This document shows, piece by piece, positions 24,763-32,606 of a DNA stretch of 32,606 bases. The notes below the pieces were generated by a model. It ran no database searches. It was not told the origin of the DNA and saw only the letters and a list, made by a program, of their open reading frames with translations. The position numbers were made by a program, and so were the translations under genes. Numbering within the stretch: position 1 is the first letter of the stretch; every line of letters begins with the position of its first letter. Location of the stretch: contig JAHWKK010000032.1 of the NCBI GenBank assembly GCA_019347945.1, positions 1 to 32,606 on the forward strand, given 5' to 3'. The stretch is from Acidobacteriota bacterium (GTDB taxonomy: Bacteria; Acidobacteriota; Thermoanaerobaculia; Gp7-AA8; JAHWKK01).

Positions 24763-24872
24763 GCGGCGCAAGGTGCGCCGCACTCGAAGGCGGCGCAGGG
24801 GTGCGCCGCAGTCCATAAGATCCTGCCTCAACCACAATCAGCGAAGCTGGTGAAGGCGGGCTGGAAGCCCGC
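24763..24872. repeat. Three small perfect palindromes
   Basis: GCGGCGCA/TGCGCCGC occurs twice (24763-24781 with a 3-base loop, 24790-24809 with a 4-base loop), followed by GCGGGCT-GGA-AGCCCGC at 24856-24872. They lie in the gap between the argJ end and the upstream hydrolase gene, which otherwise holds no gene. Confidence 0.8.
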
Positions 24873-24969
24873 GGTACTGCGCGGAGCGGAGACATTGCGC
24901 GAGCTCGTCACGGGGCGGCTCGGCAGGCGCCTCGCCCTCCCGGTGATGGGGGGAATCGCGCAAGCTGGC

Positions 24970-25011
24970 TCCTGAATCCTGGCTCCTGGATCCTGAATCC
25001 TGAATCCTGCC
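24970..25011 (-). repeat. Heptad array TCCTGNN (6 units) at the argJ end
   Basis: Six tandem 7-mers (TCCTGAA, TCCTGGC, TCCTGGA, TCCTGCC) run up to the argJ stop codon and share one base with it. In the sense of argJ the unit is CAGG-led, as in the other gene-end arrays. Confidence 0.9.
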
Positions 25012-26192
25012 TAGCTTCGGTAGTCCGCGTTGAGCGAGACGTAGTCGTGCCCGAGGTCGGAGCTGAGCACGGTGGCGCGTCCTGGGCCGTTGCCGAGGGA
25101 GAGAGTGACCGGAACGCGCTCACGGGAGAAGATCCGCGCGGCGTCCTTTTCCCGGTACCCGTTCGGCTCGCCGTTCTCGATGAGCGTCAGCGGTCCGATC
25201 CGGAGCGAGACTTTCTTCGGTGAGAATTTTGCGCCGCTTCGTCCGACGGCCGCCAGAATCCGGCCCCAGTTCGGGTCGCCGCCGTGCAGCGCGGTCTTGA
25301 CCAGAGGAGACGTTGCAATGGCATGCGCGGCGAGCTTTGCATCCCGGTGCGTTCTCGCTCCCGAAACCTCGACCTCCATCACGCGGATCGCCCCTTCACC
25401 GTCGCGCACGATCATCCAGGCGAGCTCGCGACAGACGCTCTTCAGCGCACCGAGAAACGCCGCACTCTCTTCGCCCCCGGCCATCGGGTCCCCTTCGAGA
25501 CTTCCCGATGCGAGGAGGAAGACCGAGTCGTTCGTCGATGTGTCGCCGTCGACGGAGATCGCGTTGAAGCTTTCGGCTGCTGCCTCGACGAGAGCCTTCT
25601 TCAGGAAGGCCGGAGTCGCCGGCGCGTCGGTCATGATGAATGCGAGCATCGTCGCCATGTTCGGGTGGATCATCCCCGCCCCCTTGGCGACTCCGACGAT
25701 CCGGGCACGCGTACCGTTCCAGTTGAACGTCGCGCGGGCGACTTTCGGACCGACGTCGGTGGTCAGGATCGCATGCGAGGCGGCGTCGACTCCGGTGGCC
25801 GAGAGCCGGTTGAAAGCCTCCGGAAGAGCAGACCGGACCCGGGTGTCGTCGAGAGTGACGCCGATGACGCCGGTCGAGGCGAGAAGGACCTCGTTCGGAT
25901 CGCAGCCGAGCAGCTCGGCCGTCCGGCTCTGCACGCGCTTCGCCGCCTCGAATCCTTCGCGACCGGTGACTGCGTTCGCGCATCCGGCGTTGACGACGAC
26001 CGCGCGCGCCCGTCCCGAAGACGCTTTGAGCGAGCGCTTCGAGATGTCGACCGGTGCCGCGGTGAAGCGGTTGGTCGTGAAGATCGCCGCGGCATTCGCG
26101 CCGTTCTCGGCGACGATCAGAGCGAGGTCGGGGCGCTTCTTTCGAAGACCCGCACGAATCCCCGACGCGACGAAACCCTTCGGCAGTCTCAT
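25011..26192 (-). CDS. argJ: ArgJ: glutamate N-acetyltransferase / ornithine acetyltransferase
   Basis: Protein of 393 residues, the usual length. It transfers the acetyl group from N-acetylornithine to glutamate, which closes the cyclic arginine pathway; many members also use acetyl-CoA. The self-cleavage site is intact: KGAGMIHPNMA ends at residue 180 and Thr181 becomes the N-terminal nucleophile of the beta chain. STGVIG (106-111) contributes the oxyanion site. The start codon overlaps the argH stop by 4 bases (ATGA), and this is the last gene of the operon. A heptad array starts right at its stop codon. Confidence 0.97.
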   Translation of the reverse strand: MRLPKGFVASGIRAGLRKKRPDLALIVAENGANAAAIFTTNRFTAAPVDISKRSLKASSGRARAVVVNAGCANAVTGREGFEAAKRVQSRTAELLGCDPNEVLLASTGVIGVTLDDTRVRSALPEAFNRLSATGVDAASHAILTTDVGPKVARATFNWNGTRARIVGVAKGAGMIHPNMATMLAFIMTDAPATPAFLKKALVEAAAESFNAISVDGDTSTNDSVFLLASGSLEGDPMAGGEESAAFLGALKSVCRELAWMIVRDGEGAIRVMEVEVSGARTHRDAKLAAHAIATSPLVKTALHGGDPNWGRILAAVGRSGAKFSPKKVSLRIGPLTLIENGEPNGYREKDAARIFSRERVPVTLSLGNGPGRATVLSSDLGHDYVSLNADYRS

Positions 26193-27580
26193 CGCCCGCT
26201 CTCCCGGTTCTGCTTCGCGCGTGCCTTCTCGATTCTCTTCAGAGCGGTCGCTGCGGCCTTTCGGACGCGTTTCGGCGAAGTTCCGCCGGTCGCGGCTTTT
26301 CGGGCGACCGCCCGCGTCGCGTCGAGCTCGCGAAGATCCTCTTTCGTGATCTTTCCATCGGGCCCGAGCTCTGCCAGCGTGACGCCCTTCCGGATGGCCT
26401 CGCCGATGCGACGGCTGACGATCTCGTGCGCTTCGCGAAACGGGACATCTCGCGATGCCATCGAGTCCATGACCGCCGTCGAAAGAAGAAGATCGCTCGA
26501 CGCTGCGGCTTTCATCCGCTCGCGATCGATGGTGAGCCCGATGACGAGTCTTCCGAGAGCGGGAAGCAGCGACTCGAGCAGCTCGAACGAGCGGAAGAGC
26601 GGTTCCTTGTCGAGCTGCAGATCCTTGTTGTAGGCGAGGGGAAGGCCGTGCATCAGCGTCAGGAATCCGCTCAGCTCACCGGCGGATCTCGCGGCGTGTG
26701 CGCGAACGAGCTCGAGAAGATCCGGATTCTTCTTCTGCGGCATCCGGGATGAACCGGTCGCGAGCGCGTCGGGGAACTCGACGTACGCCGTTTCGTCGGC
26801 CGAGAAGAAGATGAGGTCGGCAGCCATGCGCGAAAGGTGGCTCAGAAGCATGGAGCAGGCAAAGAGCGCGTCGGCTTCGAAGTCGCGGCTCGCGACGGAG
26901 TCGAGCGAGTTGCCGGTGGGCCGGCTGAATCCGAGCTCGCGGGCGAGCGATTCGCGGTCGATGTCGATCGGGGTACCGGCAACGGCGCCGCTGCCGAGCG
27001 GGCATTCGTCGCCGCGCTCGAGTGCCGATTCGAAGCGATCCACGTCTCGGAGGAGCATCTCGACGTACGCGAGGCACCAGTGCCCGAAGGTGACCGGCTC
27101 CGCCTGCTTGAGATGCGTGTATCCCGGCATGATCGAGTCGTGCTCTTCCTCTGCTTTGCGGGCGAGCGCCTCGGTGAGATCGAGGACCGGTTCGATCGCG
27201 TCGTTCACGGCCTCGCGGAGCCAGAGCCGGAGATCGGTTGCGACCTGATCGTTGCGCGAGCGGCCGGTATGAAGCTTCTTCGCGAGCGGCCCGACGATCT
27301 CCCCGAGGGCCGATTCGACGTACGAATGGACGTCCTCGTGGTCGTCGAGCGGGAGATTCTCCGTCCCCTTCTTCGCGATCGCTCGAAGCCCCTTCACGAT
27401 CTTCGCGGCTTCCGCTTCCGTCAGAACCCCGGCCTGCTCGAGAGCGTGCGCCCACGCGATCGATCCTTGGACGTCGGCGTCGAGGAGGCGGTAGTCGACC
27501 GGGAACGAATCGTTCAGACGCTTCATCAGCGGATCCGTCTCCGTTTCGAACCTCCCGCCCCACATCGACTTTCGTGACAT
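26189..27580 (-). CDS. argH: ArgH: argininosuccinate lyase
   Basis: Protein of 463 residues. It splits argininosuccinate into arginine and fumarate, the last step of arginine synthesis; active as a cytoplasmic tetramer. It belongs to the fumarase/aspartase superfamily: HTGRSRND at 104-111, YTHLKQAEP from 154, and the signature GSSRMPQKKN at 276-285 with the catalytic serine. The ATG at 27580 is 8 bases after the argG stop, begins with MSRKSMWGGRF as in the family, and has an AAGGG element upstream. The frame extends further upstream inside argG, which is not credible as coding. The C-terminus has a Lys/Arg-rich tail. Confidence 0.97.
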   Translation of the reverse strand: MSRKSMWGGRFETETDPLMKRLNDSFPVDYRLLDADVQGSIAWAHALEQAGVLTEAEAAKIVKGLRAIAKKGTENLPLDDHEDVHSYVESALGEIVGPLAKKLHTGRSRNDQVATDLRLWLREAVNDAIEPVLDLTEALARKAEEEHDSIMPGYTHLKQAEPVTFGHWCLAYVEMLLRDVDRFESALERGDECPLGSGAVAGTPIDIDRESLARELGFSRPTGNSLDSVASRDFEADALFACSMLLSHLSRMAADLIFFSADETAYVEFPDALATGSSRMPQKKNPDLLELVRAHAARSAGELSGFLTLMHGLPLAYNKDLQLDKEPLFRSFELLESLLPALGRLVIGLTIDRERMKAAASSDLLLSTAVMDSMASRDVPFREAHEIVSRRIGEAIRKGVTLAELGPDGKITKEDLRELDATRAVARKAATGGTSPKRVRKAAATALKRIEKARAKQNRESGR

Positions 27581-27588
27581 CGTATTCG

Positions 27589-28818
27589 TCAGCCCTTCGC
27601 GGCGATTGTATCGACCGCGATCGGTGCGAGGCGATGCCGCCCCTTCGTCGGAAGGCCGAAGAGCCGGATGAATCCGGCGGCATCGGTCGCGTCGTAGCCC
27701 GTCATGTCGAACGAAGCGAGGTCGTGCGAATAGAGCGACTCGGCGGATTTCCGTCCGACGACCGCGCATCCGCCTTTGAAGAGCTTGAGCGTCACCGTTC
27801 CGGAGTTGTTCCGGGCGAGGCTGACCGAAAAAGCTTCGAGGGCTTCCCGTAGGGGCGAGTACCACTGGCCGTTGTAGACGAGCTCGGCGTATCGCGTGGC
27901 GATCCGCTCCTTTTCGTGCGCCGAGTCGCGGTCGAGAGTGAGGGTCTCCAGCGCCCGAAGCGCCTGGTAGAGGATCGTGCCGCCCGGCGTCTCGTAGACT
28001 CCGCGCGACTTGATCCCGACGAGACGGTTCTCGACGATGTCGATCCGGCCGATGCCGTGGTTGCCTCCGATCCGGTTGAGCTTTCGGACCAGTTCAGCGG
28101 GTGCGAGCGATTCGCCGTCGACCGCGACAGGAATCCCTCCTTCGAAAGTGATCGACACGCGCTGCGCTTCGTCGGGCGCGGCCTCGGGGCTCAGCGTCAT
28201 CCGGAACATCGATTCCTCCGGCTCGAAGTCGGGATCCTCGAGCGGGCCACCCTCGTGAGAGATGTGCCACAGATTGGCGTCGCGAGAATACGGATCCTTC
28301 TTCGTGACGGGGATCGGGATGTTGTGGGCAGTCGCGTAGTCGATCGCGTCCTCGCGGGAAACGATGTCCCACTCCCGCCACGGTGCGATCACCGGAAGCT
28401 GCGGAGCGAGAGCCTGATAGGCGAGCTCGAAGCGAACCTGATCGTTACCCTTACCGGTGCAGCCGTGAGCCAGACCGTCGCATCCGGTGGCCAGAGCGAT
28501 CTCGACCTGCTTCCGGGCAATCAACGGCCGCGCGGTCGAGGTACCGAGCAGATAATCGGCCTCGTAGATTGCGCCGGAGCGAAGGACGGGAAAGAGATAG
28601 TCGCGGGCGAACTCGTCGACCGCGTCGATCAGATAGAACTCCGACGCTCCGGTGGCGTAGGCCTTTTCCTCGAGCCGGGCGGTTTCCTCCACCTGACCGA
28701 CGTCGACGGCGACCGCAACCACCTCGCATCCGTAGTTTTCCTTCAGCCACGGGATGATGATCGAGGTATCGAGACCACCGGAGTAGGCGAGGGCGACTTT
28801 GTAGAGCTTGTTTTTCAC
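27589..28818 (-). CDS. argG: ArgG: argininosuccinate synthase
   Basis: Protein of 409 residues. It joins citrulline and aspartate with ATP to form argininosuccinate. The N-type ATP pyrophosphatase P-loop AYSGGLDTS is at 11-19, and further conserved segments include GCTGKGNDQVRFE and SRDANLWHIS. The start is GTG at 28818, with an AAGGAG site 8 bases upstream that lies inside the last codons of argD. Only two bases separate it from the argD stop, which suggests translational coupling. Confidence 0.97.
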   Translation of the reverse strand: MKNKLYKVALAYSGGLDTSIIIPWLKENYGCEVVAVAVDVGQVEETARLEEKAYATGASEFYLIDAVDEFARDYLFPVLRSGAIYEADYLLGTSTARPLIARKQVEIALATGCDGLAHGCTGKGNDQVRFELAYQALAPQLPVIAPWREWDIVSREDAIDYATAHNIPIPVTKKDPYSRDANLWHISHEGGPLEDPDFEPEESMFRMTLSPEAAPDEAQRVSITFEGGIPVAVDGESLAPAELVRKLNRIGGNHGIGRIDIVENRLVGIKSRGVYETPGGTILYQALRALETLTLDRDSAHEKERIATRYAELVYNGQWYSPLREALEAFSVSLARNNSGTVTLKLFKGGCAVVGRKSAESLYSHDLASFDMTGYDATDAAGFIRLFGLPTKGRHRLAPIAVDTIAAKG

Positions 28819-28820
28819 TG

Positions 28821-30011
28821 TCAGTTCTCCTTCAGAATCTTTTCGAGCGTGCTGACGAAGCCAGCGAGCGTCTTTTTTTCGATGATGTAGGGCGGAAGAA
28901 TGCGGATGACGCGATCACCGGCGGTACCGGCGATGAATCCGTGGTCGAACAGTTTGCCGACGATCGGAGCGGCGGGCTGATCGAGCTCGATCCCCTGGAT
29001 GAGACCCGCGCCGCGGACGTCGACGATTCCGAGCGTTCCGACGAGAGGTCTGAGGCGGCTCTCCAGAAAGTCCCCGAGCGCGGTCACGTGGTCGAGAAGA
29101 CGCTCGTTGGCGATCGTCTGAAGCACTGCAATTCCGAGCTGGCAGGCGACCGGATTTCCTCCGAAGGTCGTTCCGTGCATCCCCGGTTTGATGAGATTCG
29201 CGATTTCGCGCGTCACGAGAACGGCTCCGAGCGGAAGCCCGCCGCCGATCGGCTTCCCGAGCGTCACGATGTCGGGAAGGATGCCGCTGATCTGGTGAGC
29301 GTAGAACGACCCGGTGCGGCCGATGCCCGACTGGACTTCGTCGCAGATGAGGACCGCGCGGTGCTTTGCGGCGAGCCTGCTGGCCGCCTGCATGTACTCG
29401 ATGTCGAGCGGAATGACTCCGCCTTCTCCCATGACCGGCTCGAGGATGACGGCCGATGTGTCGTGATCGATCGCCCGTTCCAGCGAAGCGATGTCGTTCG
29501 GTTTCGCGAACGCGACTTCGCTGGCGAGCAGCGGAGCAAACGGCGTCCGGTAGGCCTCGCGGCCGGTCACCGAAAGGCTGCCGAACGTTCTTCCGTGAAA
29601 GCTTCCCTCGAGAGCGACGAGCCGGGTGCGGCCGGGATTCGCGAGACGCGCGAACTTCAGTGCTGCCTCGTTCGCCTCCGTTCCGCTGTTGCAGAAGAAT
29701 GCCTTCGACAGACCGGTGGCGTGGAGAAGCCGGTCGGCGAGAATCCCCTGCCACGGGTGGTAATAGAGATTGGAGACGTGCAGCAGTCCCTTCGACGCCG
29801 CGCGCAGGGCCCGTTTGATCGCCGGGTGTCCGTGCCCGAGTACGTTGACGCCGATCCCCCCGAGAAGATCCCAGCGGGCTACTCCTTCGGCATCGACGAG
29901 CTTCGCTCCTTTCCCGGAGCGCGGATGAAACGAGGTTCTGGCGTACGTACCGAGTACGTAAGACTCCTCCCGGAGCTCGACCGACTCGTTCGAGACGTCA
30001 TGCTGCAACAA
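28821..30011 (-). CDS. argD: ArgD: acetylornithine aminotransferase
   Basis: Protein of 396 residues, a class III PLP-dependent aminotransferase that makes N-acetylornithine from the semialdehyde produced by ArgC, with glutamate as amino donor. It has SGTEAN at 109-114, CDEVQSGIGRTG with Asp224, and the PLP lysine Lys253 in TLGKPIGGG. There is no ATG near the expected start. A TTG at 30011 (second TTG at 30008) overlaps the argB end by 14 bases, has a GGGAGGG element at about the right distance upstream, and gives the normal family length, so I chose it. A longer frame to 30227 lies inside argB and is rejected. Related enzymes also act in lysine synthesis. Confidence 0.93.
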   Translation of the reverse strand: MLQHDVSNESVELREESYVLGTYARTSFHPRSGKGAKLVDAEGVARWDLLGGIGVNVLGHGHPAIKRALRAASKGLLHVSNLYYHPWQGILADRLLHATGLSKAFFCNSGTEANEAALKFARLANPGRTRLVALEGSFHGRTFGSLSVTGREAYRTPFAPLLASEVAFAKPNDIASLERAIDHDTSAVILEPVMGEGGVIPLDIEYMQAASRLAAKHRAVLICDEVQSGIGRTGSFYAHQISGILPDIVTLGKPIGGGLPLGAVLVTREIANLIKPGMHGTTFGGNPVACQLGIAVLQTIANERLLDHVTALGDFLESRLRPLVGTLGIVDVRGAGLIQGIELDQPAAPIVGKLFDHGFIAGTAGDRVIRILPPYIIEKKTLAGFVSTLEKILKEN

Positions 30012-30780
30012 GGCGAGTCCCTCCCATTCCTTCGAAGATCGCATCCTGATGCCCCGCCGTACCGGCGACGATGACCTCCGAGACTCCCCGGCTGAGAGCC
30101 TCGACGCAGGCCTGGAGCTTCGGCAGCATTCCGCCGCCGACGACGCGATAGAGGAGCATTTGCCGGGCGGTATCCATCGTGATCCGCTCGATAACGCGCC
30201 CCTTGTCGTCGAGGACGCCGGGGACATCGGTCAGAAAGAGGAGACTCTCGGCACCGAGTGCGATTGCGATCGCGGCCGCCGCGGTATCGGCGTTGACGTT
30301 GAGGAGCGCACCGCTCTCGCTTCCCGCCACGGAGGCGATCACGGGGAGAAAACCGGCTTCCGCCGTCGCCCGGATGAGCGCCGGGCTGGAGCTCCGGACG
30401 GTTCCGACGAACCCGAGGTCGACCCCGTCGACCGGAGGATGGACCTCGGCGACGAGAGTCCCGCCGTCGACTCCGGAGAGTCCGGCAGCCGGCGTACCGG
30501 CGAGCCCGAGCTCCGCAACGAGCATTTTGTTGACCGTCCCCGCGAGTGTGGAGACGACGACGTCGAGCGTTTCGCGGTGGGTGATTCTGAGGCCCGCGTG
30601 GGTGAGCTTCGGGATTCCGAGGCGTGTCAGGTTCGTATCGACGCGGCGGCCTCCGCCGTGGACGACGGCGATTTTCCTTCCGCTGGCCCACGCCGAGGAG
30701 ATTGCACCGAGTGCTGTGGCACGGGTGTTGGGGCTTTCGAGGAGACTTCCCCCGATCTTGATCACCATCCAGTCGTTCAT
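29998..30780 (-). CDS. argB: ArgB: acetylglutamate kinase
   Basis: Protein of 260 residues of the amino acid kinase fold. It phosphorylates N-acetylglutamate, the second step of the pathway and often the arginine-inhibited one. It has KIGGSLLE at 8-15, VVHGGGRRVD, GLSGVDGG, LLNVNADTAAAAIA and LTDVPGVLDD, which are all typical of the family. The N-terminal helix that allows hexamer formation and arginine inhibition in some ArgB proteins is absent, so arginine feedback may be weak (inference). Its start overlaps the argC stop by 4 bases (ATGA). Confidence 0.95.
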   Translation of the reverse strand: MNDWMVIKIGGSLLESPNTRATALGAISSAWASGRKIAVVHGGGRRVDTNLTRLGIPKLTHAGLRITHRETLDVVVSTLAGTVNKMLVAELGLAGTPAAGLSGVDGGTLVAEVHPPVDGVDLGFVGTVRSSSPALIRATAEAGFLPVIASVAGSESGALLNVNADTAAAAIAIALGAESLLFLTDVPGVLDDKGRVIERITMDTARQMLLYRVVGGGMLPKLQACVEALSRGVSEVIVAGTAGHQDAIFEGMGGTRLVAA

Positions 30781-31793
30781 GAGAGGCCCTCCGTTTCGGC
30801 ATATCCGTGAATCCGGTTGAAGTTTTGAACTGCCTGTGATGCTGCCCCCTTGAGGAGGTTGTCGATGACCGAGACGACGACGGCGCGTCGCCCCTCGCCG
30901 AGAAGTTGGAATCCGATCTCGCAGTGCGGCGTACCGACGACGCTCCTGAGGCTGGGGAGGTCGCCGTGATCGAGGACGTGGACGAACGGAGCGGCGTCGT
31001 ACGCCTCCGAATATGCGGCAGCCATCTCGCCGGGCTCGACCGAGCGGTCGAAGCCGATGTGGATCGTCGAGAAGATGCCGCGCGGAATCGGGAGCAGGTG
31101 CGGAACGAAGCTGAGAAACGCCGGGCCGTCGCCGAGCTGCGATGCGATCTCCGGCTGGTGCCGGTGACCGGCGACACCGTAAGCGCTGAAGTTCCCGGCG
31201 AGCTCGCCGAGCGAGTAGTCGACGCTCGCTCTCTTGCCGGCTCCCGAGACGCCGCTCTTCGCATCACAGATGATCGTGGCGCCGCCGAGAAGGGGGTCGA
31301 GAGGCCTGAGCGCGAGAAGAATCGAGGTCGCGTAGCAACCGGGGTTCGCGACGAGCGTGGCTCCCTCGAGCGATCCGTTGCACCACTCGGTCAGTCCGTA
31401 GACCGCCCGATCGAGAAGACCGGCCGAAGGATGGTCGAACCCATAGAAGAGAGGATAGAGAGAGGCGTCGCGGAGCCGAAACGATCCCGAGAGATCGATC
31501 GTGGTGATCTTCTCGGCGGCGAGTCGCGGCACGAGCTCGGCCGACAGCTCGTTCGGTGTCGCGAGAAACAGGGTGTCCGGATCGGTGGCGAGAAGCGCGT
31601 CGAAATCGAGCGCCTCGACTCTCGGCCCAGCCACCCCTCGCAGAGACGGATGGATCGACGCGAACGGCGCGCCGGCATTCGCCTCGCTTGAGAAGACCGA
31701 CGCGATCTCGGCGGACGGATGCTTCGCGAGCAGCGAGACGAGCTCGGCTCCTGAATATCCGGTAGCACCCACGATCGAGACACGGTTTGTCAT
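30777..31793 (-). CDS. argC: ArgC: N-acetyl-gamma-glutamyl-phosphate reductase
   Basis: Protein of 338 residues. It reduces acetylglutamyl phosphate to the semialdehyde with NADPH. The Rossmann start VSIVGATGYSGAEL is at 5-18. The catalytic Cys153 is in ANPGCYAT, and the GHRHQPEI segment carries the conserved histidines. The start at 31793 matches the family. An AGGAG element lies about 14 bases upstream, a little far. The gap to argR is 62 bases, the longest within the operon, so a second promoter is possible there. Confidence 0.96.
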   Translation of the reverse strand: MTNRVSIVGATGYSGAELVSLLAKHPSAEIASVFSSEANAGAPFASIHPSLRGVAGPRVEALDFDALLATDPDTLFLATPNELSAELVPRLAAEKITTIDLSGSFRLRDASLYPLFYGFDHPSAGLLDRAVYGLTEWCNGSLEGATLVANPGCYATSILLALRPLDPLLGGATIICDAKSGVSGAGKRASVDYSLGELAGNFSAYGVAGHRHQPEIASQLGDGPAFLSFVPHLLPIPRGIFSTIHIGFDRSVEPGEMAAAYSEAYDAAPFVHVLDHGDLPSLRSVVGTPHCEIGFQLLGEGRRAVVVSVIDNLLKGAASQAVQNFNRIHGYAETEGLS

Positions 31794-31855
31794 GTGATGT
31801 TCTTCAGCTCCTGAATGAAAAGGGAATGGGGAAGATGCGTCGCCCTGACTGGCGG

Positions 31856-32359
31856 TCAGGGCCTCGTACGAAGGAGCTTCCTCGTGGGGGAGGAGAGCGA
31901 GGCGTGAATTCGATCCGACAGAGCCTTTGCGGTTCTGGCGGAAACCGTCGCGACGAACACGGTGTCGTCGCCCCCGATCGATCCGACGATTCCCTCGAGT
32001 GCGGCATCGTCGATCGCCCGCGCGAGCGGCTGTGCCTCCGCGGGAGGAGTTCGAAGGACGATGAGATTTCCCGCCGGGATCGCCGAGATCACCAAGGTCT
32101 GGACCGCGGCGTCGAACCGCTCCTCCCGGCTTTCACGCGGAGTGAACTGGGCGACGGTCGCTCCGAGGAGAGAATCCGGCAGAACGTAGCCATCGGGACC
32201 CTTGATCGCACCAAGCTCGCGCAGGTCGCGCGAGAGCGTCGGCTGGGTGATCTCGAAGCCTCGGGCTGCCAGAAGGTCGAGGATCTCCTGCTGAGACGTC
32301 GATGCCGTCTCCCGGATGATCCTTGCGATCTCGTCTCTTCTCTGGATGGTCGAGTGCAT
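31856..32359 (-). CDS. argR: ArgR: arginine repressor
   Basis: Protein of 167 residues. It is the arginine-dependent hexameric regulator of arginine genes. The N-terminal winged helix carries QQEILDLLAARGFEITQPTL and SRDLRELGAIK, close to the classic SR-recognition helix. The C-terminal oligomerisation and arginine-binding domain has GSIGGDDTVFVA with the conserved Asp pair. It is the first gene of the operon, and ARG-box-like sites overlap its start codon, so it probably represses its own transcription and that of the six genes after it. Confidence 0.95.
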   Translation of the reverse strand: MHSTIQRRDEIARIIRETASTSQQEILDLLAARGFEITQPTLSRDLRELGAIKGPDGYVLPDSLLGATVAQFTPRESREERFDAAVQTLVISAIPAGNLIVLRTPPAEAQPLARAIDDAALEGIVGSIGGDDTVFVATVSARTAKALSDRIHASLSSPTRKLLRTRP

Positions 32360-32371
32360 GTTTATTCATAT
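32355..32371 (-). promoter_or_regulatory. ARG box overlapping the argR start
   Basis: On the minus strand the sequence ATGAATAAACATGCA fits the known ARG box pattern (CATGAATAAAAATKCAAK in Bacillus, TGAAT-N-ATTCA in E. coli) with few mismatches. It includes the argR ATG, which suggests direct autorepression. Confidence 0.6.
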
Positions 32372-32375
32372 TCCA

Positions 32376-32394
32376 GCATAAATATGCGTTCAAG
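32376..32394 (-). promoter_or_regulatory. Second ARG-box-like site
   Basis: On the minus strand, CTTGAACGCATATTTATGC contains a TGAA half-site and the near-palindrome GCATATTTATGC, 4 bases from the first box. ARG boxes often occur in such pairs. A further half-site (TTTATTCCA) lies at 32402-32410. Confidence 0.45.
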
Positions 32395-32411
32395 GCAAGG
32401 GTTTATTCCAG

Positions 32412-32606
32412 GCAGGGCGGGGTCGGGGGGGGTAAAATATAATTTAAAACCAATTAAATCAACACGCGCACATCGGGGAGGGTAATTTAGAATGTGAATA
32501 ACCCCACCCCACACCCAGCAGGGGGGGGGGTGGGGGGTGTTGAGAATGTGAAGGTATAAAAAAAAACACCGCGAAGTATAGAAGTTATAAAAAAAAAGTA
32601 GTTCCT
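32412..32606. other. Low-complexity, abnormal contig end
   Basis: Runs of G, C-A rich stretches and poly-A tracts with A/T-rich composition differ from everything to the left. No gene or credible site is seen. It is probably unreliable sequence at the contig end. Consequently the true upstream region of the arginine operon cannot be read beyond about 32411. Confidence 0.7.

Noticed and set aside
28941-30074. Plus-strand open frame of 377 codons
   Set aside because: Antisense to argD, which has all catalytic residues.

Overview
The window looks like one complete metagenome-derived contig from a GC-rich bacterium (coding parts are clearly GC-rich, roughly 60-65% by eye). The gene set is chromosomal and housekeeping-like. 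It includes several secreted serine and metallo-peptidases, a beta-propeller/amidohydrolase fusion, a giant TPR protein, a bacterial deoxyhypusine-synthase-like enzyme, and many short interspersed repeats. This combination recalls Acidobacteriota or a neighbouring phylum, but that is an impression from gene content, since no rRNA or other phylogenetic marker was analysed. Both ends (about 1-150 and 32412-32606) are low-complexity sequence unlike the rest and are probably assembly or sequencing artefacts.

Left part (about 0.2-5.8 kb): on the minus strand lie ychF (ribosome-associated ATPase), an alpha/beta hydrolase and, after a gap, a UdgX-type uracil-DNA glycosylase flanked by 9-bp repeats. 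Divergent from ychF is a YceI-domain lipoprotein with its own terminator, followed by a ComM/YifB AAA ATPase. A small DUF2905 membrane protein converges on comM. Middle part (5.9-18 kb), all plus strand: a 1666-residue TPR protein with an embedded, apparently intact C39-like cysteine protease domain; a secreted prolyl oligopeptidase; a deoxyhypusine-synthase-like protein; and a secreted beta-propeller/amidohydrolase fusion. The section 18.3-24.5 kb holds a diacylglycerol-kinase-family lipid kinase, a DUF4870 membrane protein, a secreted M49 (DPP III-like) peptidase, a sodium:solute symporter and a second alpha/beta hydrolase.

Right part (25.0-32.4 kb): a compact minus-strand arginine operon in the order argR-argC-argB-argD-argG-argH-argJ. 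It has 4-bp overlaps or gaps of a few bases, apart from 62 bp after argR. ARG-box-like sites overlap the argR start. With the acetyl-recycling ArgJ present, the operon covers the pathway except the ornithine carbamoyltransferase step (argF) and carbamoyl phosphate supply, which are not in the window.

The most unusual content is between the genes. Arrays of a 7-bp unit (CAGGANN when read in the sense of the adjacent gene) begin within a few bases of the stop codon of four genes. In three gaps, inverted heptad arrays enclose REP-like elements built on GTCATCCTGAG...GAAGGATCTGG. Other gaps carry small perfect hairpins, and 24592-24717 is a folded-looking element closed by a 12-bp stem followed by a T-run. 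The function of these repeats is unknown.
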